Shown: piece after piece, positions 10,482 through 18,686 of the stretch
How positions within the stretch are numbered: position 1 is the first letter of the stretch
How the letters are laid out: each line of letters begins with the position of its first letter
Assembly: GCF_014197535.1 (NCBI RefSeq)
Contig: NZ_JACIFV010000005.1
Location: forward strand, 1-64,000
Direction: 5' to 3'
Length of the DNA: 64,000 nucleotides
Source of the DNA: Rhizobium aethiopicum
Lineage (GTDB): Bacteria > Pseudomonadota > Alphaproteobacteria > Rhizobiales > Rhizobiaceae
The notes under the pieces: generated by a model
The model's input: only the letters and a program-made list of their open reading frames with translations
The model's database searches: none
Told to the model about the DNA's origin: nothing
Made by a program: the position numbers and the translations under genes

Positions 10482-10931
10482 CGGCAGCGTCTCCGATGCT
10501 CACGACACTTCGTGGTCATCATCTTCATTGCAAGCCTTTCCATCCGTCCGCCATCGCGGCAATGCGAGGGTGGCTCGTTCCAGGCCCAAACGGAAGCGGA
10601 TCAAGAAAGTTCATACAACTCCGGCTGCACCCGGCCGCAAAAGCCAGCATGCCCATTGTGCTCCACCGCATCGCAGTACCCATCCTTCGACCTTGCAGGC
10701 GGGCCGGACCTTCGAAACGAAGACGGCCGTCGTTGAGCATCTGCAGCAATGCCATCATGGCGCCGCGGCATATGAAGCAAAGCCGTGAAATAATCAAGAC
10801 ATCTTCCGTGAAGCGCGGCTTTTCACCACATTTCCCGCACAATTCGGGGTGATCGCAACGGTGATTCGGCGGCTCAGCGCTCTGCTGTCATGCGCGCCCT
10901 GGCCCGGAAGTCCTGCCCATAAACGGAGACG
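10482..10931. other. Intergenic stretch with no supported gene
   Basis: About 450 bases lie between the divergence-free ends of corA and apbC. Open frames exist on both strands (the longest is 105 codons on the minus strand, 10525-10842) but overlap one another, show no recognisable domain and have unusual composition. I see no tRNA, terminator or repeat. It may be a decayed gene or a long leader of corA. Confidence 0.4.
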
Positions 10932-12116
10932 TCATTCAAAGACGATCGCCGGCGCCGGGCGCTGGGGCTGGCCGCCGAGCTGCTGCCATACCTTGGCGGC
11001 GATACCGCGATAGATGCCGGCGACGACGCCGTTCGGATCGGAGGCAACGAGCGGCGTGCCGGCGTCGGAGGTTTCGCGGATGTTCATCGTCAGCGGCACT
11101 TCGCCGAGGAAGGGCACGCCGATGCGCTCGGCCTCCTTGCGGGCGCCGCCATGGCCGAAGATGTCGTAGCGGGTGCCGGTATCGGGGGCGATGAAATAGC
11201 TCATATTCTCGACGATACCGAGCACTGGCACCTCGACCTTGCGGAACATGTTGAGGCCCTTGCGGGCATCGATCAGGGCGAGATCCTGCGGTGTCGAGAC
11301 GATGACGGCGCCGGCAAGCGGCACCTGCTGGGCCATCGTCAACTGCGCATCGCCGGTGCCGGGCGGCATGTCGACGACGAGGACGTCGAGCTCGCCCCAG
11401 GCCACTTCGCGCAGCATCTGCATCAGGGCCGACTGGACCATCGGTCCGCGCCAGATCATCGCCGTCTCCTCGTCAACGAGGAAACCCATCGACATGACCT
11501 TGAGGCCGTAATTCTCCATCGGATTGATGATGCGGCCATCGATCTGCGTCGGGCGGCCGGAGATCTTCAAGAGCCGCGGCATCGAGGGGCCGTAAATATC
11601 GGCATCGAGAATACCGACGCGAAGACCGTTGGCGAGCAGGCCGAGCGCCAGGTTGACGGCGGTGGTGGACTTGCCGACCCCGCCCTTGCCGGAGGCGACG
11701 GCAATGATGGCGCCGATACCGGGGACGCCGATCTTGCCGGTTCGGGGCGGCTGTTGCTGCGGCGCATGCCCGTGATGCCCATGATCATGACCCCCATGAT
11801 CGTGGCCGGCGTGACCGTGGGGCGGATTCGACGCCGGGCGGGCAGCGGGCGCGGCGGCGGCCGCCTTCTTGTCCGCCGTCAGTGTGACGAGCGCACCCTT
11901 GACACCCGGCATCTCCTTGATGACGCGCTCGGCGGCGAGCCGCATCGGCTCCAGCTCCTTGGCGCGCTCGGCCGGAACGGTGATGGAAAAATAGACCTTG
12001 CCGTCGGAGATGAAGACATCGGAGACCATGCCGAGCGCGACGATGTCGTGCTCGAGATCCGGTCCGCGCACGGTCTTCAGCGTTTCGAGAACCTTTTCCT
12101 TCGTGACGTCGGTCAT
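10932..12116 (-). CDS. apbC: ApbC/Mrp-family P-loop ATPase, cysteine-free, with His-rich linker
   Basis: Mrp/ApbC/NBP35 proteins are ATPases that carry and deliver Fe-S clusters. The 394-residue protein has an N-terminal MIP18/DUF59 domain (about 1-82), an Ala/Pro linker with nine histidines in residues 100-117, and the ATPase domain with deviant Walker A ASGKGGVGKST (about 141-151), DADIYGPSMPRL and DMPPGTGDAQLT. Where most family members have the cluster-binding CxxC, it reads ENMSYFIAPDTGTRYDIFG, and I find no cysteine anywhere in the protein. Cluster carriage by the usual ligands is therefore not possible; see findings. Confidence 0.9.
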   Translation of the reverse strand: MTDVTKEKVLETLKTVRGPDLEHDIVALGMVSDVFISDGKVYFSITVPAERAKELEPMRLAAERVIKEMPGVKGALVTLTADKKAAAAAPAARPASNPPHGHAGHDHGGHDHGHHGHAPQQQPPRTGKIGVPGIGAIIAVASGKGGVGKSTTAVNLALGLLANGLRVGILDADIYGPSMPRLLKISGRPTQIDGRIINPMENYGLKVMSMGFLVDEETAMIWRGPMVQSALMQMLREVAWGELDVLVVDMPPGTGDAQLTMAQQVPLAGAVIVSTPQDLALIDARKGLNMFRKVEVPVLGIVENMSYFIAPDTGTRYDIFGHGGARKEAERIGVPFLGEVPLTMNIRETSDAGTPLVASDPNGVVAGIYRGIAAKVWQQLGGQPQRPAPAIVFE

Positions 12117-12730
12117 TCCACCCTCATTGCTTCTTCCCGCAGACTACGGCGCCGCGCGTCTTTCAAGACGCACGCATGATTTTAGTCTTGGCCGATTCCG
12201 ACCAAGGCACGAAATCATGCGGTAGAGATAGTGGAGCCGCACGCCTTCGCCAAACAAAATCATCGGGAGGAAAATCGATTTGCCGGCTTCAAAAACGCCG
12301 GCGGGGACCCCGCGAAGCCGTTGCGGCCATCAAGTCCGCCGGGCTTTTCGCCCTGATGGCCGCAACGGTCTCTCTCCCCGAGAACCGGCGCAATGCGGGG
12401 CGAACTAGCGCAAGCCAAAAAAAAGGCCAGAGAAAAGTGACCGGGGAGAGGAATTCGTGAACAGCTGCGGAAGAAGCGGTGCCAAAAGGCAACAACCGCC
12501 ACCGACGCCGAGGGCCGGGAGAGAGGCGGCGTCGGCGTCGGTCAGCGGTGTGTCGGCCGCGCCATTTCCTGGCGCTGGTCATCAAAGTCCCCTCTGGACC
12601 TCTGGCAAAGGAAATGCAGAAAGCGTGCCAGATGAAAAAATTGGGAAAAGCGCTGAGAAGTGCCGGCGGCGCATCCCGGTTCTGCCTAAGCACTGAGCGA
12701 CCGCCCGCAGCGCGCCGCCATCTTTGCGAC
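12117..12730. other. Long intergenic region with a strong stem-loop
   Basis: More than 600 bases separate apbC from the LuxR gene, both on the minus strand. No convincing gene is present. It holds a perfect 15-base inverted repeat (12318-12368, separate entry) and an A8 run near 12418. It could hold the apbC leader or a small RNA. Confidence 0.4.
12318..12368. ncRNA. Candidate structured RNA or regulatory hairpin
   Basis: CCGTTGCGGCCATCA (12318-12332) is the exact reverse complement of 12354-12368. The 21-base interval contains a second small hairpin, GGGC-TTTTC-GCCC (12341-12353), stacked on the right arm. No U-tract follows on either strand, so a simple terminator is unlikely. Strand and function are unknown. 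Confidence 0.3.
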
Positions 12731-13477
12731 TTATTTGATCAGGCCGATCCGCAGCGCCTTGGCGACCGCCTGGGTGCGGTTGACCGTGTCGAGCTTCTTG
12801 GTGGCGCGGTTGAGGTAATGATTGATCGTATGCTCGGACAGCGCCAGGATTTCGGCGATTTCGGCGCTGGTCTTGCCGGCAGCCGTCCAGTTGAGGCAGT
12901 CGATCTCGCGGTCGGTCAGCGAGTCCGTCATGCGCGTATCGAGGTTGCGGATTTCGGCAAGCCTGTCGAAGACATGGATGGCGATATAGCAAAGCTCGCG
13001 CATCTCGGCGGCGCTGAAGGGTTCACGGTCGCCGGAGAAGGAGACGGCACCGCGCAGGCCTGAGGCCTCATGCGTTGGGAAGTAGGCACCCCGGATCATC
13101 CTGAAACGCTCGAACAACCCCGTGACCAGGGCGGACTTGCCGTCGTCACGTGACCAGGCCTCGCGCGACATGTCGTAGAAAAAAGGCCGTGTCGATGTTC
13201 TCAGCCGCCTCAGAACCGGGCTGTTCACCATCAGCGCTTCCTGGTCGTAGAGCGCCAGAAGCTCGGCCGGCCAACTGGTGATGACGGTGTTGCCCTGCAG
13301 GTCGAGAGAGGTGATCGGCGGCAGGTTGAGAACCATGAAAGCGCGGCTGCGATAGGTTTCGGTGACGCGTTTCAAGAAGCGAAAAATATCGAACTGCGTC
13401 TTCAGGCCGGCAATTTCGCTGATGTAATCGTCTTCTTCCGTGGATGTTTGCGACAAGGGTACCATCACAGTTTTCAT
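12731..13477 (-). CDS. LuxR-family regulator with autoinducer-binding-type domain (solo)
   Basis: The 248-residue protein has an N-terminal autoinducer-binding-type domain (about 25-170) and a C-terminal LuxR helix-turn-helix (about 182-245) with SLTDREIDCLNWTAAGKTSAEIA and HTINHYLNRATKKL. No luxI-type synthase lies nearby, so it is a solo receptor. In the ligand pocket the segment SWPAELLALYDQEALMVNSPV keeps Tyr and Pro, but the Asp that contacts the acyl-homoserine lactone amide in LuxR and TraR appears to be Ser (about residue 86), and a pocket Trp is also lost. It may sense another ligand or none. Relation to ExpR-type rhizobial solos is possible but not shown. Confidence 0.82.
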   Translation of the reverse strand: MKTVMVPLSQTSTEEDDYISEIAGLKTQFDIFRFLKRVTETYRSRAFMVLNLPPITSLDLQGNTVITSWPAELLALYDQEALMVNSPVLRRLRTSTRPFFYDMSREAWSRDDGKSALVTGLFERFRMIRGAYFPTHEASGLRGAVSFSGDREPFSAAEMRELCYIAIHVFDRLAEIRNLDTRMTDSLTDREIDCLNWTAAGKTSAEIAEILALSEHTINHYLNRATKKLDTVNRTQAVAKALRIGLIK

Positions 13478-13683
13478 CTTCGGCGCCGCGGCCGGTTCGG
13501 TTGCATCGAGGCGTGAGGAGCGTGAGTTAGATCACATGGAGCCGGCCTCGGCAGACAGGCTTCGGCCGATGCGTGGTTGCAGATTTCGCGGGCCATTCCA
13601 CTTGGCGTGATTCGCCCGTAAATCTCAATATCGCGCTCATCATAAGCATGCTCAGCAAGCGGGTCCGGCAAAGGCGGTAACCG

Positions 13684-14478
13684 TTAACGGCGCGGGCCGA
13701 GGCGGACGCGCATGCCCTCCATAATCCTTGCAGCCGCCAGCTGTACGGGAACGGCCCACTGACGCAGAAGTTCCATCGACAGCCGATAGGCCGGGCCGGT
13801 GACCGAAATGCCGCCGATGAAGGTGCGATCCTCCGACCAGACCGGTGCGGCGACGCAGCGGATGCCGGCCTCGTGCTCCTCGCGGTCGAAAGCATAGCCC
13901 TGTTCGGCAATCTCGCGGATTTCGGCGGCAAGCGTCTCGGCCGAAGCATGGGTCGAGGCGGTAAAGCTGGTGAAGCTCAGGCCGGCGAGGAGGTCGACAA
14001 GAGTTTCCGGCGGAAGCAGCGAAAGAGCGGCCTTGCCGACGCCGGTGCAGTAGCAGGGCGACGCGTTGCCGATCTGCGAATACATGCGCACCGGCTGACG
14101 GCCTTCGACCTTGTCGAGATAGATGATCGACTGTCCCCGGAGAACGCCGAGATGCACCGTCTCGCCGGTCGCCTGCTGGAGTTCGCTCAGGTGCGGTTCG
14201 GCAACCAGGCGGAATTCGTTGCGCGCCCAGCTGCGCGCGGCAAAATCGAGCAGGCGCAGGCCCGGCGCATAACGGCCGTCGCCATCAAGCTCGAGCAGCC
14301 CCTCCTCCACCAGGTGGCTGAGCTGGCGATGCAGCGTGCCGCGCGGCTGGCGGGCGCGCGCCAGGATATCGGTGAAGCGCAATGGCGTATCCGCATGGGT
14401 GACGAGATCGAGGAGAACCATCAATTTGCCGAGGGTGCCGGTCTCGCGTGTCTGGGACATGCCGTCACTTGAAGTCAT
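13684..14478 (-). CDS. IclR-family transcriptional regulator of the adjacent sugar operon
   Basis: IclR regulators bind sugar acids or aromatics and act as repressors or activators. The 264-residue protein has an N-terminal winged helix (about 12-75, with FTDILARARQPRGTLHRQLSHLVEEGLL) and the IclR effector domain (about 88-255) with YCTGVGKAALSLLPPE and AAPVWSEDRTFIGGISVTGPAYRL. It is divergent from the dehydrogenase-kinase-aldolase-lactonase operon, and a palindrome lies downstream of that promoter. By position it probably responds to galactonate, KDGal or a related acid. An internal ATG at 14460 is an alternative start. Confidence 0.85.
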   Translation of the reverse strand: MTSSDGMSQTRETGTLGKLMVLLDLVTHADTPLRFTDILARARQPRGTLHRQLSHLVEEGLLELDGDGRYAPGLRLLDFAARSWARNEFRLVAEPHLSELQQATGETVHLGVLRGQSIIYLDKVEGRQPVRMYSQIGNASPCYCTGVGKAALSLLPPETLVDLLAGLSFTSFTASTHASAETLAAEIREIAEQGYAFDREEHEAGIRCVAAPVWSEDRTFIGGISVTGPAYRLSMELLRQWAVPVQLAAARIMEGMRVRLGPRR

Positions 14479-14524
14479 TGTCTATGTGCCATTAGATCGG
14501 TCCGCGCTTGCAAAGCCTGCGCCC

Positions 14525-14554
14525 TTGACAGAAAGGCCAGCATAATCGGATAAT
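14525..14554 (+). promoter_or_regulatory. Promoter of the dgo-type operon
   Basis: TTGACA (14525-14530) and GATAAT (14549-14554) are separated by 18 bases. Transcription would start near 14561, about 50 bases before the GTG start of the SDR gene. Confidence 0.5.
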
Positions 14555-14572
14555 TCCACATAGTCAAATTAA

Positions 14573-14589
14573 GTTCCAAATAATGGAAC
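14573..14589. promoter_or_regulatory. Candidate IclR operator
   Basis: GTTCCA-AATAA-TGGAAC is a perfect 6-base inverted repeat just downstream of the predicted start of transcription, a position suited to repression. TGGAA/TTCCA half-sites are usual for IclR-family operators. The in-frame ATG at 14583 lies inside it, which argues against that codon as the start. Confidence 0.45.
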
Positions 14590-14609
14590 GTGAGAGATCG
14601 GAGGAGACG

Positions 14610-15380
14610 GTGAGCGCAGTGGCAGCACAATTTCCCGAGTTCAAGGATCGCGCCGTGCTCGTGACCGGCGGCGGATCCGGCATCGGCGCGGCGATCGTCG
14701 AAGGTTTCGCACGCCAGGGCGCCAAGGTCTCCTTCATCGACATTGCCGAGACGGCCGGCAGCGAACTCGCCGAAAGACTGTCGCGGGAAACGGCGCATCC
14801 GGTGCTCTTCTACCATGCCGATCTGCGCGACATCGAGGCGATCCGGCGCACGGTCGATGCCGTCGTTACCAAGTCCGGGCCGGTCCGCGTGCTCGTCAAC
14901 AACGCGGCCTGGGACGACCGCCATGAATTTGATGATGTGACCGAGGCCTATTGGGACAATAATCAGGCGGTCAATCTGCGGCACGTGTTCTTCACCTCGC
15001 AGGCAGTGGCGCCGTCGATGCGGTCGGCCGGCGGCGGCGCGATCGTCAATATGTCGTCGATCGCCTTCAAGCTGAACATGGGCGGATTTCCCGCCTATGC
15101 GGCAGCGAAGGCGGCGGTCGTCGGACTGACGAAGAGCATGGCCGGCCGGCTCGGGCCGGAGAACATCCGGGTCAACTGCATCCTGCCCGGCATGGTCGTC
15201 ACCGAGCGGCAGATGCAGCTCTGGCTCACCGAGGAAAGCATCGCGCGCTCGGTCGAGCAGCAATGCCTGAAATTCCCGCTCAAGGCGGAAGCCATCGTCG
15301 GTCCCTGCCTGTTTCTTGCATCCGACTGCGCGGCTGGTATGACCGCCCAGTCCCTGATCGTCGATGGAGGCGTTTTGTAA
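14610..15380 (+). CDS. SDR-family sugar dehydrogenase (probable galactose 1-dehydrogenase)
   Basis: A classical short-chain dehydrogenase/reductase of 256 residues: NAD(P)-binding VLVTGGGSGIGAAIV near the N-terminus, the NNAAW strand, catalytic Ser in VNMSSIAFK, and the Tyr-Lys pair in YAAAK. Related enzymes oxidise D-galactose or L-arabinose at C1 to the lactone; the neighbouring KDGal kinase, KDPGal aldolase and SMP-30 lactonase support a galactose-type aldose. I choose the GTG at 14610 because GGAGGA lies a few bases upstream; the ATG at 14583 falls in the operator palindrome. Its stop overlaps the next start as TAATG. Confidence 0.82.
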   Translation: MSAVAAQFPEFKDRAVLVTGGGSGIGAAIVEGFARQGAKVSFIDIAETAGSELAERLSRETAHPVLFYHADLRDIEAIRRTVDAVVTKSGPVRVLVNNAAWDDRHEFDDVTEAYWDNNQAVNLRHVFFTSQAVAPSMRSAGGGAIVNMSSIAFKLNMGGFPAYAAAKAAVVGLTKSMAGRLGPENIRVNCILPGMVVTERQMQLWLTEESIARSVEQQCLKFPLKAEAIVGPCLFLASDCAAGMTAQSLIVDGGVL

Positions 15381-16297
15381 TGGCTAATCCCGCTTATGTC
15401 GCGGTGGACTGGGGCACCAGCAGTTTCCGGCTCTGGCTGATCGGCAGGGACGGCGGCATCCTTGCCGAACGCCGCAGCGGCGAAGGCATGACGAGCGCGG
15501 CTAAGATCGGCTTTTCCACCGTGCTGTCAGGCCATCTCGCCGCTGTCGAAGCGCCGGAAGGCCTGCCGGTGATCGTCTGCGGCATGGCCGGCGCAAGGCA
15601 GGGCTGGGTCGAGGCTGGTTATATCGACGTGCCCGCGCCGCTCGCCTCGATCCTCACCGCGGCGGTCCGCGTGCCGGGTGAAAGCCGTGACATCCGCATC
15701 CTGCCGGGCCTTGCCCAGCGGGACGTGGCGAGGCCCGATGTCATGCGCGGCGAGGAAACCCAGCTTCTCGGCGCACTCGGCCGCGCGAATTCGGAGGCGC
15801 AGGCAGTCTGCATGCCCGGCACGCATTCGAAATGGGTGCATGTCGTGGATGGCAAGGTCGCCGGCTTTTCGACTTTCATGACCGGCGAGCTTTTCGACGC
15901 GATCAGTAAAAACACGATCCTATCGCATGCCGTGTCGGGTGCCGAACAACAGCCGGCGGATGCGGCTGCCTTCGAGGCGGCCGTATCGGCGGCCTTTGCG
16001 CATCCCGCACTTGCCTCCAATCTGCTGTTTACCGCCCGTTCGGGCCAGCTGCTGCACGGGATTTCCGCCGCATCAGCGCAGGCCCGGCTTTCCGGCACAC
16101 TGATCGGCCTCGAAATTGCCGGCGCGCTGCAGGATGCCGCCAACGGCACTGGCATCACCCTCGTCGCCTCCGGACGCCTGCAGGCGCTCTACGAACAGGC
16201 CTTCAACACCCTCTCCCTTGCCTTCACCCCCATCGACGCCGACGCGGCCGTGCGCCGCGGCCTATCGGCAGCCGCCGAAGCCATCTGGCCGAATTGA
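15380..16297 (+). CDS. dgoK: 2-dehydro-3-deoxygalactonokinase
   Basis: Phosphorylates 2-keto-3-deoxy-galactonate to the 6-phosphate in the De Ley-Doudoroff route. The 305-residue protein opens with VAVDWGTSSFRLWLI, the phosphate-loop of the sugar kinase/actin fold, and has CGMAGARQGW, RGEETQLLGA and CMPGTHSKWVHV, conserved in DgoK. The start ATG overlaps the previous stop (TAATG), which points to translational coupling. An upstream extension of the frame to 15263 lies inside the SDR gene. Confidence 0.92.
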   Translation: MANPAYVAVDWGTSSFRLWLIGRDGGILAERRSGEGMTSAAKIGFSTVLSGHLAAVEAPEGLPVIVCGMAGARQGWVEAGYIDVPAPLASILTAAVRVPGESRDIRILPGLAQRDVARPDVMRGEETQLLGALGRANSEAQAVCMPGTHSKWVHVVDGKVAGFSTFMTGELFDAISKNTILSHAVSGAEQQPADAAAFEAAVSAAFAHPALASNLLFTARSGQLLHGISAASAQARLSGTLIGLEIAGALQDAANGTGITLVASGRLQALYEQAFNTLSLAFTPIDADAAVRRGLSAAAEAIWPN

Positions 16298-16310
16298 GAA
16301 AGCTGACACG

Positions 16311-16943
16311 ATGAACCGTATCCCCTTCCCCGACATGAAGCGCCCGCTGATCGCCATCCTGCGCGGCATCCGGCCCGACGAGACCGAGAGCATCGTCGGC
16401 GCCTTGATCGAAAACGGCCTGACGGCGATCGAGATCCCGCTCAATTCGCCGGAGCCATTCAAATCCATCGAGATTGCCGCAAAGATGGCGCCGGCCGAGG
16501 TGCTGATCGGCGCCGGCACGGTGCTGACGGTCGAGGCTGTCGACAGCCTGAATGCGGCCGGCGGCAAGCTGCTCGTCACACCCAATGTCGAGCCGGAGGT
16601 GATCATCCGGGCGCACGACTACGGTATGGTGACGATGCCGGGCGTCTTTACGCCGACGGAGGCACTGGCGGCAGCGCGCGCCGGCGCCACAGGCCTCAAA
16701 TTCTTTCCGGCGAGCGTGCTTGGTCCGTCGGGCATCACGGCGATCCGGGCGATCCTGCCGCCGGAGCTGACGATTGCCGCCGTCGGCGGCGTATCGGACA
16801 AGAATTTCGCCGATTACACCAAAGCCGGCATCTCAGCCTTCGGCCTCGGCACCAGCCTCTACAAGCCCGGAATGACCGCGGCAGAGGTTGCCGAGCGCGC
16901 CAAGGCGACCATTTACGCCTATGATGGAGCCATGGGAGCGTGA
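16311..16943 (+). CDS. dgoA: 2-dehydro-3-deoxy-6-phosphogalactonate aldolase
   Basis: Splits KDPGal to pyruvate and glyceraldehyde 3-phosphate. The 210-residue protein is a single KDPG/KDPGal aldolase barrel: PLIAILRGIRPDE with the catalytic Glu region, AIEIPLNSPEP, LIGAGTVLTVE, and the Schiff-base lysine in ATGLKFFPAS. The LNSP sequence, rather than the TLRT of KDPG aldolases, favours the galactonate-specific branch. The start is the ATG 13 bases after dgoK. Unlike the E. coli gene it is not fused to a galactonate dehydratase. Confidence 0.92.
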   Translation: MNRIPFPDMKRPLIAILRGIRPDETESIVGALIENGLTAIEIPLNSPEPFKSIEIAAKMAPAEVLIGAGTVLTVEAVDSLNAAGGKLLVTPNVEPEVIIRAHDYGMVTMPGVFTPTEALAAARAGATGLKFFPASVLGPSGITAIRAILPPELTIAAVGGVSDKNFADYTKAGISAFGLGTSLYKPGMTAAEVAERAKATIYAYDGAMGA

Positions 16944-16947
16944 ACGT

Positions 16948-17835
16948 ATGACCGACATTTACGAGTTCGAAGGCAAGACCCTTTGCAACACCAATTCCGT
17001 TCTCGGCGAAGGACCAACCTATGATCCGGACAGCAATACGGTCTGGTGGTTCAATATCCTCGGCAAGGAGCTGCACGAGCTCAGACTCGCAACGGCGGAG
17101 AAAAAGGTCCATCCGCTGCCGGTGATGGCAAGCGTGCTGGCCCGCATCGATGCCGGACGGCAGCTGATCGCGACGGAAGAAGGGCTTTTCGTGCGCGATG
17201 TGGCGAGCGGCAATCTCACCTTCTATGCCGCGCTCGAAAACGACAGGCCGGAAAACCGCTCGAACGACGGCCGCACCCATCCCTCCGGGGCGCTCTGGAT
17301 CGGCACGATGAGCAAGAGGGCGGAAAACCAGGCCGGCGCCATCTATCATGTCGCCGGCGGCAAGGTGACGAAGATCTTCAACGGCATCAGCATTCCGAAT
17401 TCGATCTGCTTTTCCCCCGATGGCACGATCGGCTACTACACGGATTCCCGCATCAACCGGCTGATGCGCGTCATGGTCGATCCGCAGACCGGCCTGCCCA
17501 TCGGGGAGCCGATCGTGCTCGTCGACAGCATGGACGAACCCGGCAGTATCGACGGTTCGGTGGTCGATGCCGACGGCTATATCTGGAATGCCCGCTGGGG
17601 CGCCGGCGTCGTCGATCGCTACAATCCCGATGGCTTGCGTATCTCGCGCTACAAGGTTCCCGCCGTCCAGCCCTCCTGCCCGGCCTTCATCAGCGCCAAT
17701 GCCGACCGGCTGGCGGTGACGACGGCCTGGGAAGGGCTTGACGAGGATGCCCGTTCGGCCCAGCCGAGCGCCGGCGCGCTGCTGGAACTCGGCATTGAGG
17801 TCAAGGGCGTGTTCGATCCCATCTATGTGCTCTGA
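16948..17835 (+). CDS. SMP-30/gluconolactonase-family sugar lactonase
   Basis: The 295-residue protein is a six-bladed propeller of the SMP-30/LRE family. Visible are the metal-ligand region LGEGPTYD with an early Glu, the NDGRTHPSGALWIGTMS motif with Asn and Asp ligands, IPNSICFSPDG, and IDGSVVDADGYIWNARWG with the catalytic Asp. These enzymes hydrolyse sugar lactones, which matches the product of the SDR dehydrogenase two to three genes upstream. It starts four bases after dgoA and closes the operon, followed by a terminator. Confidence 0.87.
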   Translation: MTDIYEFEGKTLCNTNSVLGEGPTYDPDSNTVWWFNILGKELHELRLATAEKKVHPLPVMASVLARIDAGRQLIATEEGLFVRDVASGNLTFYAALENDRPENRSNDGRTHPSGALWIGTMSKRAENQAGAIYHVAGGKVTKIFNGISIPNSICFSPDGTIGYYTDSRINRLMRVMVDPQTGLPIGEPIVLVDSMDEPGSIDGSVVDADGYIWNARWGAGVVDRYNPDGLRISRYKVPAVQPSCPAFISANADRLAVTTAWEGLDEDARSAQPSAGALLELGIEVKGVFDPIYVL

Positions 17836-17862
17836 CCGGGGTTTCGGTCAGCCGCCATTCAA

Positions 17863-17888
17863 GGCGCTCCCAAGTGGGCGCCTTTTTT
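17863..17888 (+). terminator. Terminator of the dgo-type operon
   Basis: GGCGC(T)CC pairs with GGGCGCC around a short loop, followed by TTTTTT. It lies about 27 bases after the lactonase stop. Confidence 0.75.
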
Positions 17889-18054
17889 CGTTTCGGGCCG
17901 CTCGCCAATAAAAGTTCCGTGATAATCGAGAAATTTTCCGTGTTTTCAACCGGAACCAATCGGCGCACCGCTCATTTTCCCTTCGAACCGGCGCGGCAAG
18001 GATGATGCATTGCCGAGTCAGCGATCACTCTAGGGAAATGAAAGTAGGTTCGAA

Positions 18055-18660
18055 ATGACACGCAAACTTTTGACGACCGTTGCCGCTGGCGCGCTGTTTG
18101 CCACGGCTTTCGCACCGGCGGCATTCTCGCAGACGGCGCCGCAGCCTGCCGATCCCGCCGCGACCAATCAGGCAGCGCCGGCCGATCCGGCTGCCCCCAA
18201 GCCGGTCACCCCTGATGTCACCAAGCCTGCAGGCGACGCAGCACAGGCTCCGGCTGCAAAACCGAGCACGGATGTAGCTCAAGGTACCTATCTGACGGAG
18301 CAGGCTCCGGACCAGGTGAGCGCCAACACCTATATCGGTCAGTCGGTCTACAACGCCAACAATGAAAGCATCGGTAGCATCAACGACCTGATCATGAAGA
18401 AGGATGGCGGCATCGTTGCTGCGATCGTCGGCGTCGGCGGCTTCCTCGGCATCGGCGAAAAGGACGTCGCAGTTCCGATGGAAAAAATCACCATCGCCCA
18501 GAACACCCAGGATGGCAGTCTCAAGCTGACAACCAGCGAGACCGCTGAATCGCTGAAGGCTGCGCCCGAGTTCAAGACGCTAGCAATGCAGTCTGCAGAG
18601 AAGGCCCCGGCCGCGACCGGCACCGATACGACGGCAACCGGTTCGACCACGCCTAAGTAA
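18055..18660 (+). CDS. Secreted PRC-barrel domain protein
   Basis: The 201-residue protein has a clear signal peptide (about 1-25, ending FAPAAFSQ), a Pro/Ala-rich low-complexity stretch to about residue 78, and a PRC-barrel domain (about 85-155) with YIGQSVYNANNESIGSINDLIM and GGFLGIGEKDVAVPMEKI. A second low-complexity tail rich in Ala and Thr ends the protein. Such periplasmic PRC-barrel proteins are common in rhizobia and often stress induced; a molecular role is not established. It stands alone with its own terminator. Confidence 0.8.
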   Translation: MTRKLLTTVAAGALFATAFAPAAFSQTAPQPADPAATNQAAPADPAAPKPVTPDVTKPAGDAAQAPAAKPSTDVAQGTYLTEQAPDQVSANTYIGQSVYNANNESIGSINDLIMKKDGGIVAAIVGVGGFLGIGEKDVAVPMEKITIAQNTQDGSLKLTTSETAESLKAAPEFKTLAMQSAEKAPAATGTDTTATGSTTPK

Positions 18661-18686
18661 ACCGCGCGTGGTAGTATAGCGTAGGT

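Noticed and set aside
8616..10736. A 706-codon plus-strand frame across kup and corA
   Set aside because: It runs antisense through two clear transporter genes and their gap, with charged low-complexity composition.
10525..10842. A 105-codon minus-strand frame with CxxC pairs between corA and apbC
   Set aside because: No ribosome site, no domain, overlapping equally long frames on the other strand; the Cys pairs look accidental.
14583..14609. ATG at 14583 as the start of the SDR gene
   Set aside because: It lies in the candidate operator palindrome and has no ribosome site, whereas GTG at 14610 follows GGAGGA.
17952..17976. Possible EcfG-type stress promoter (GGAAC-16-CATT) before the PRC-barrel gene
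   Set aside because: The -10 element differs from the usual CGTT and such short motifs occur by chance; not enough to call.
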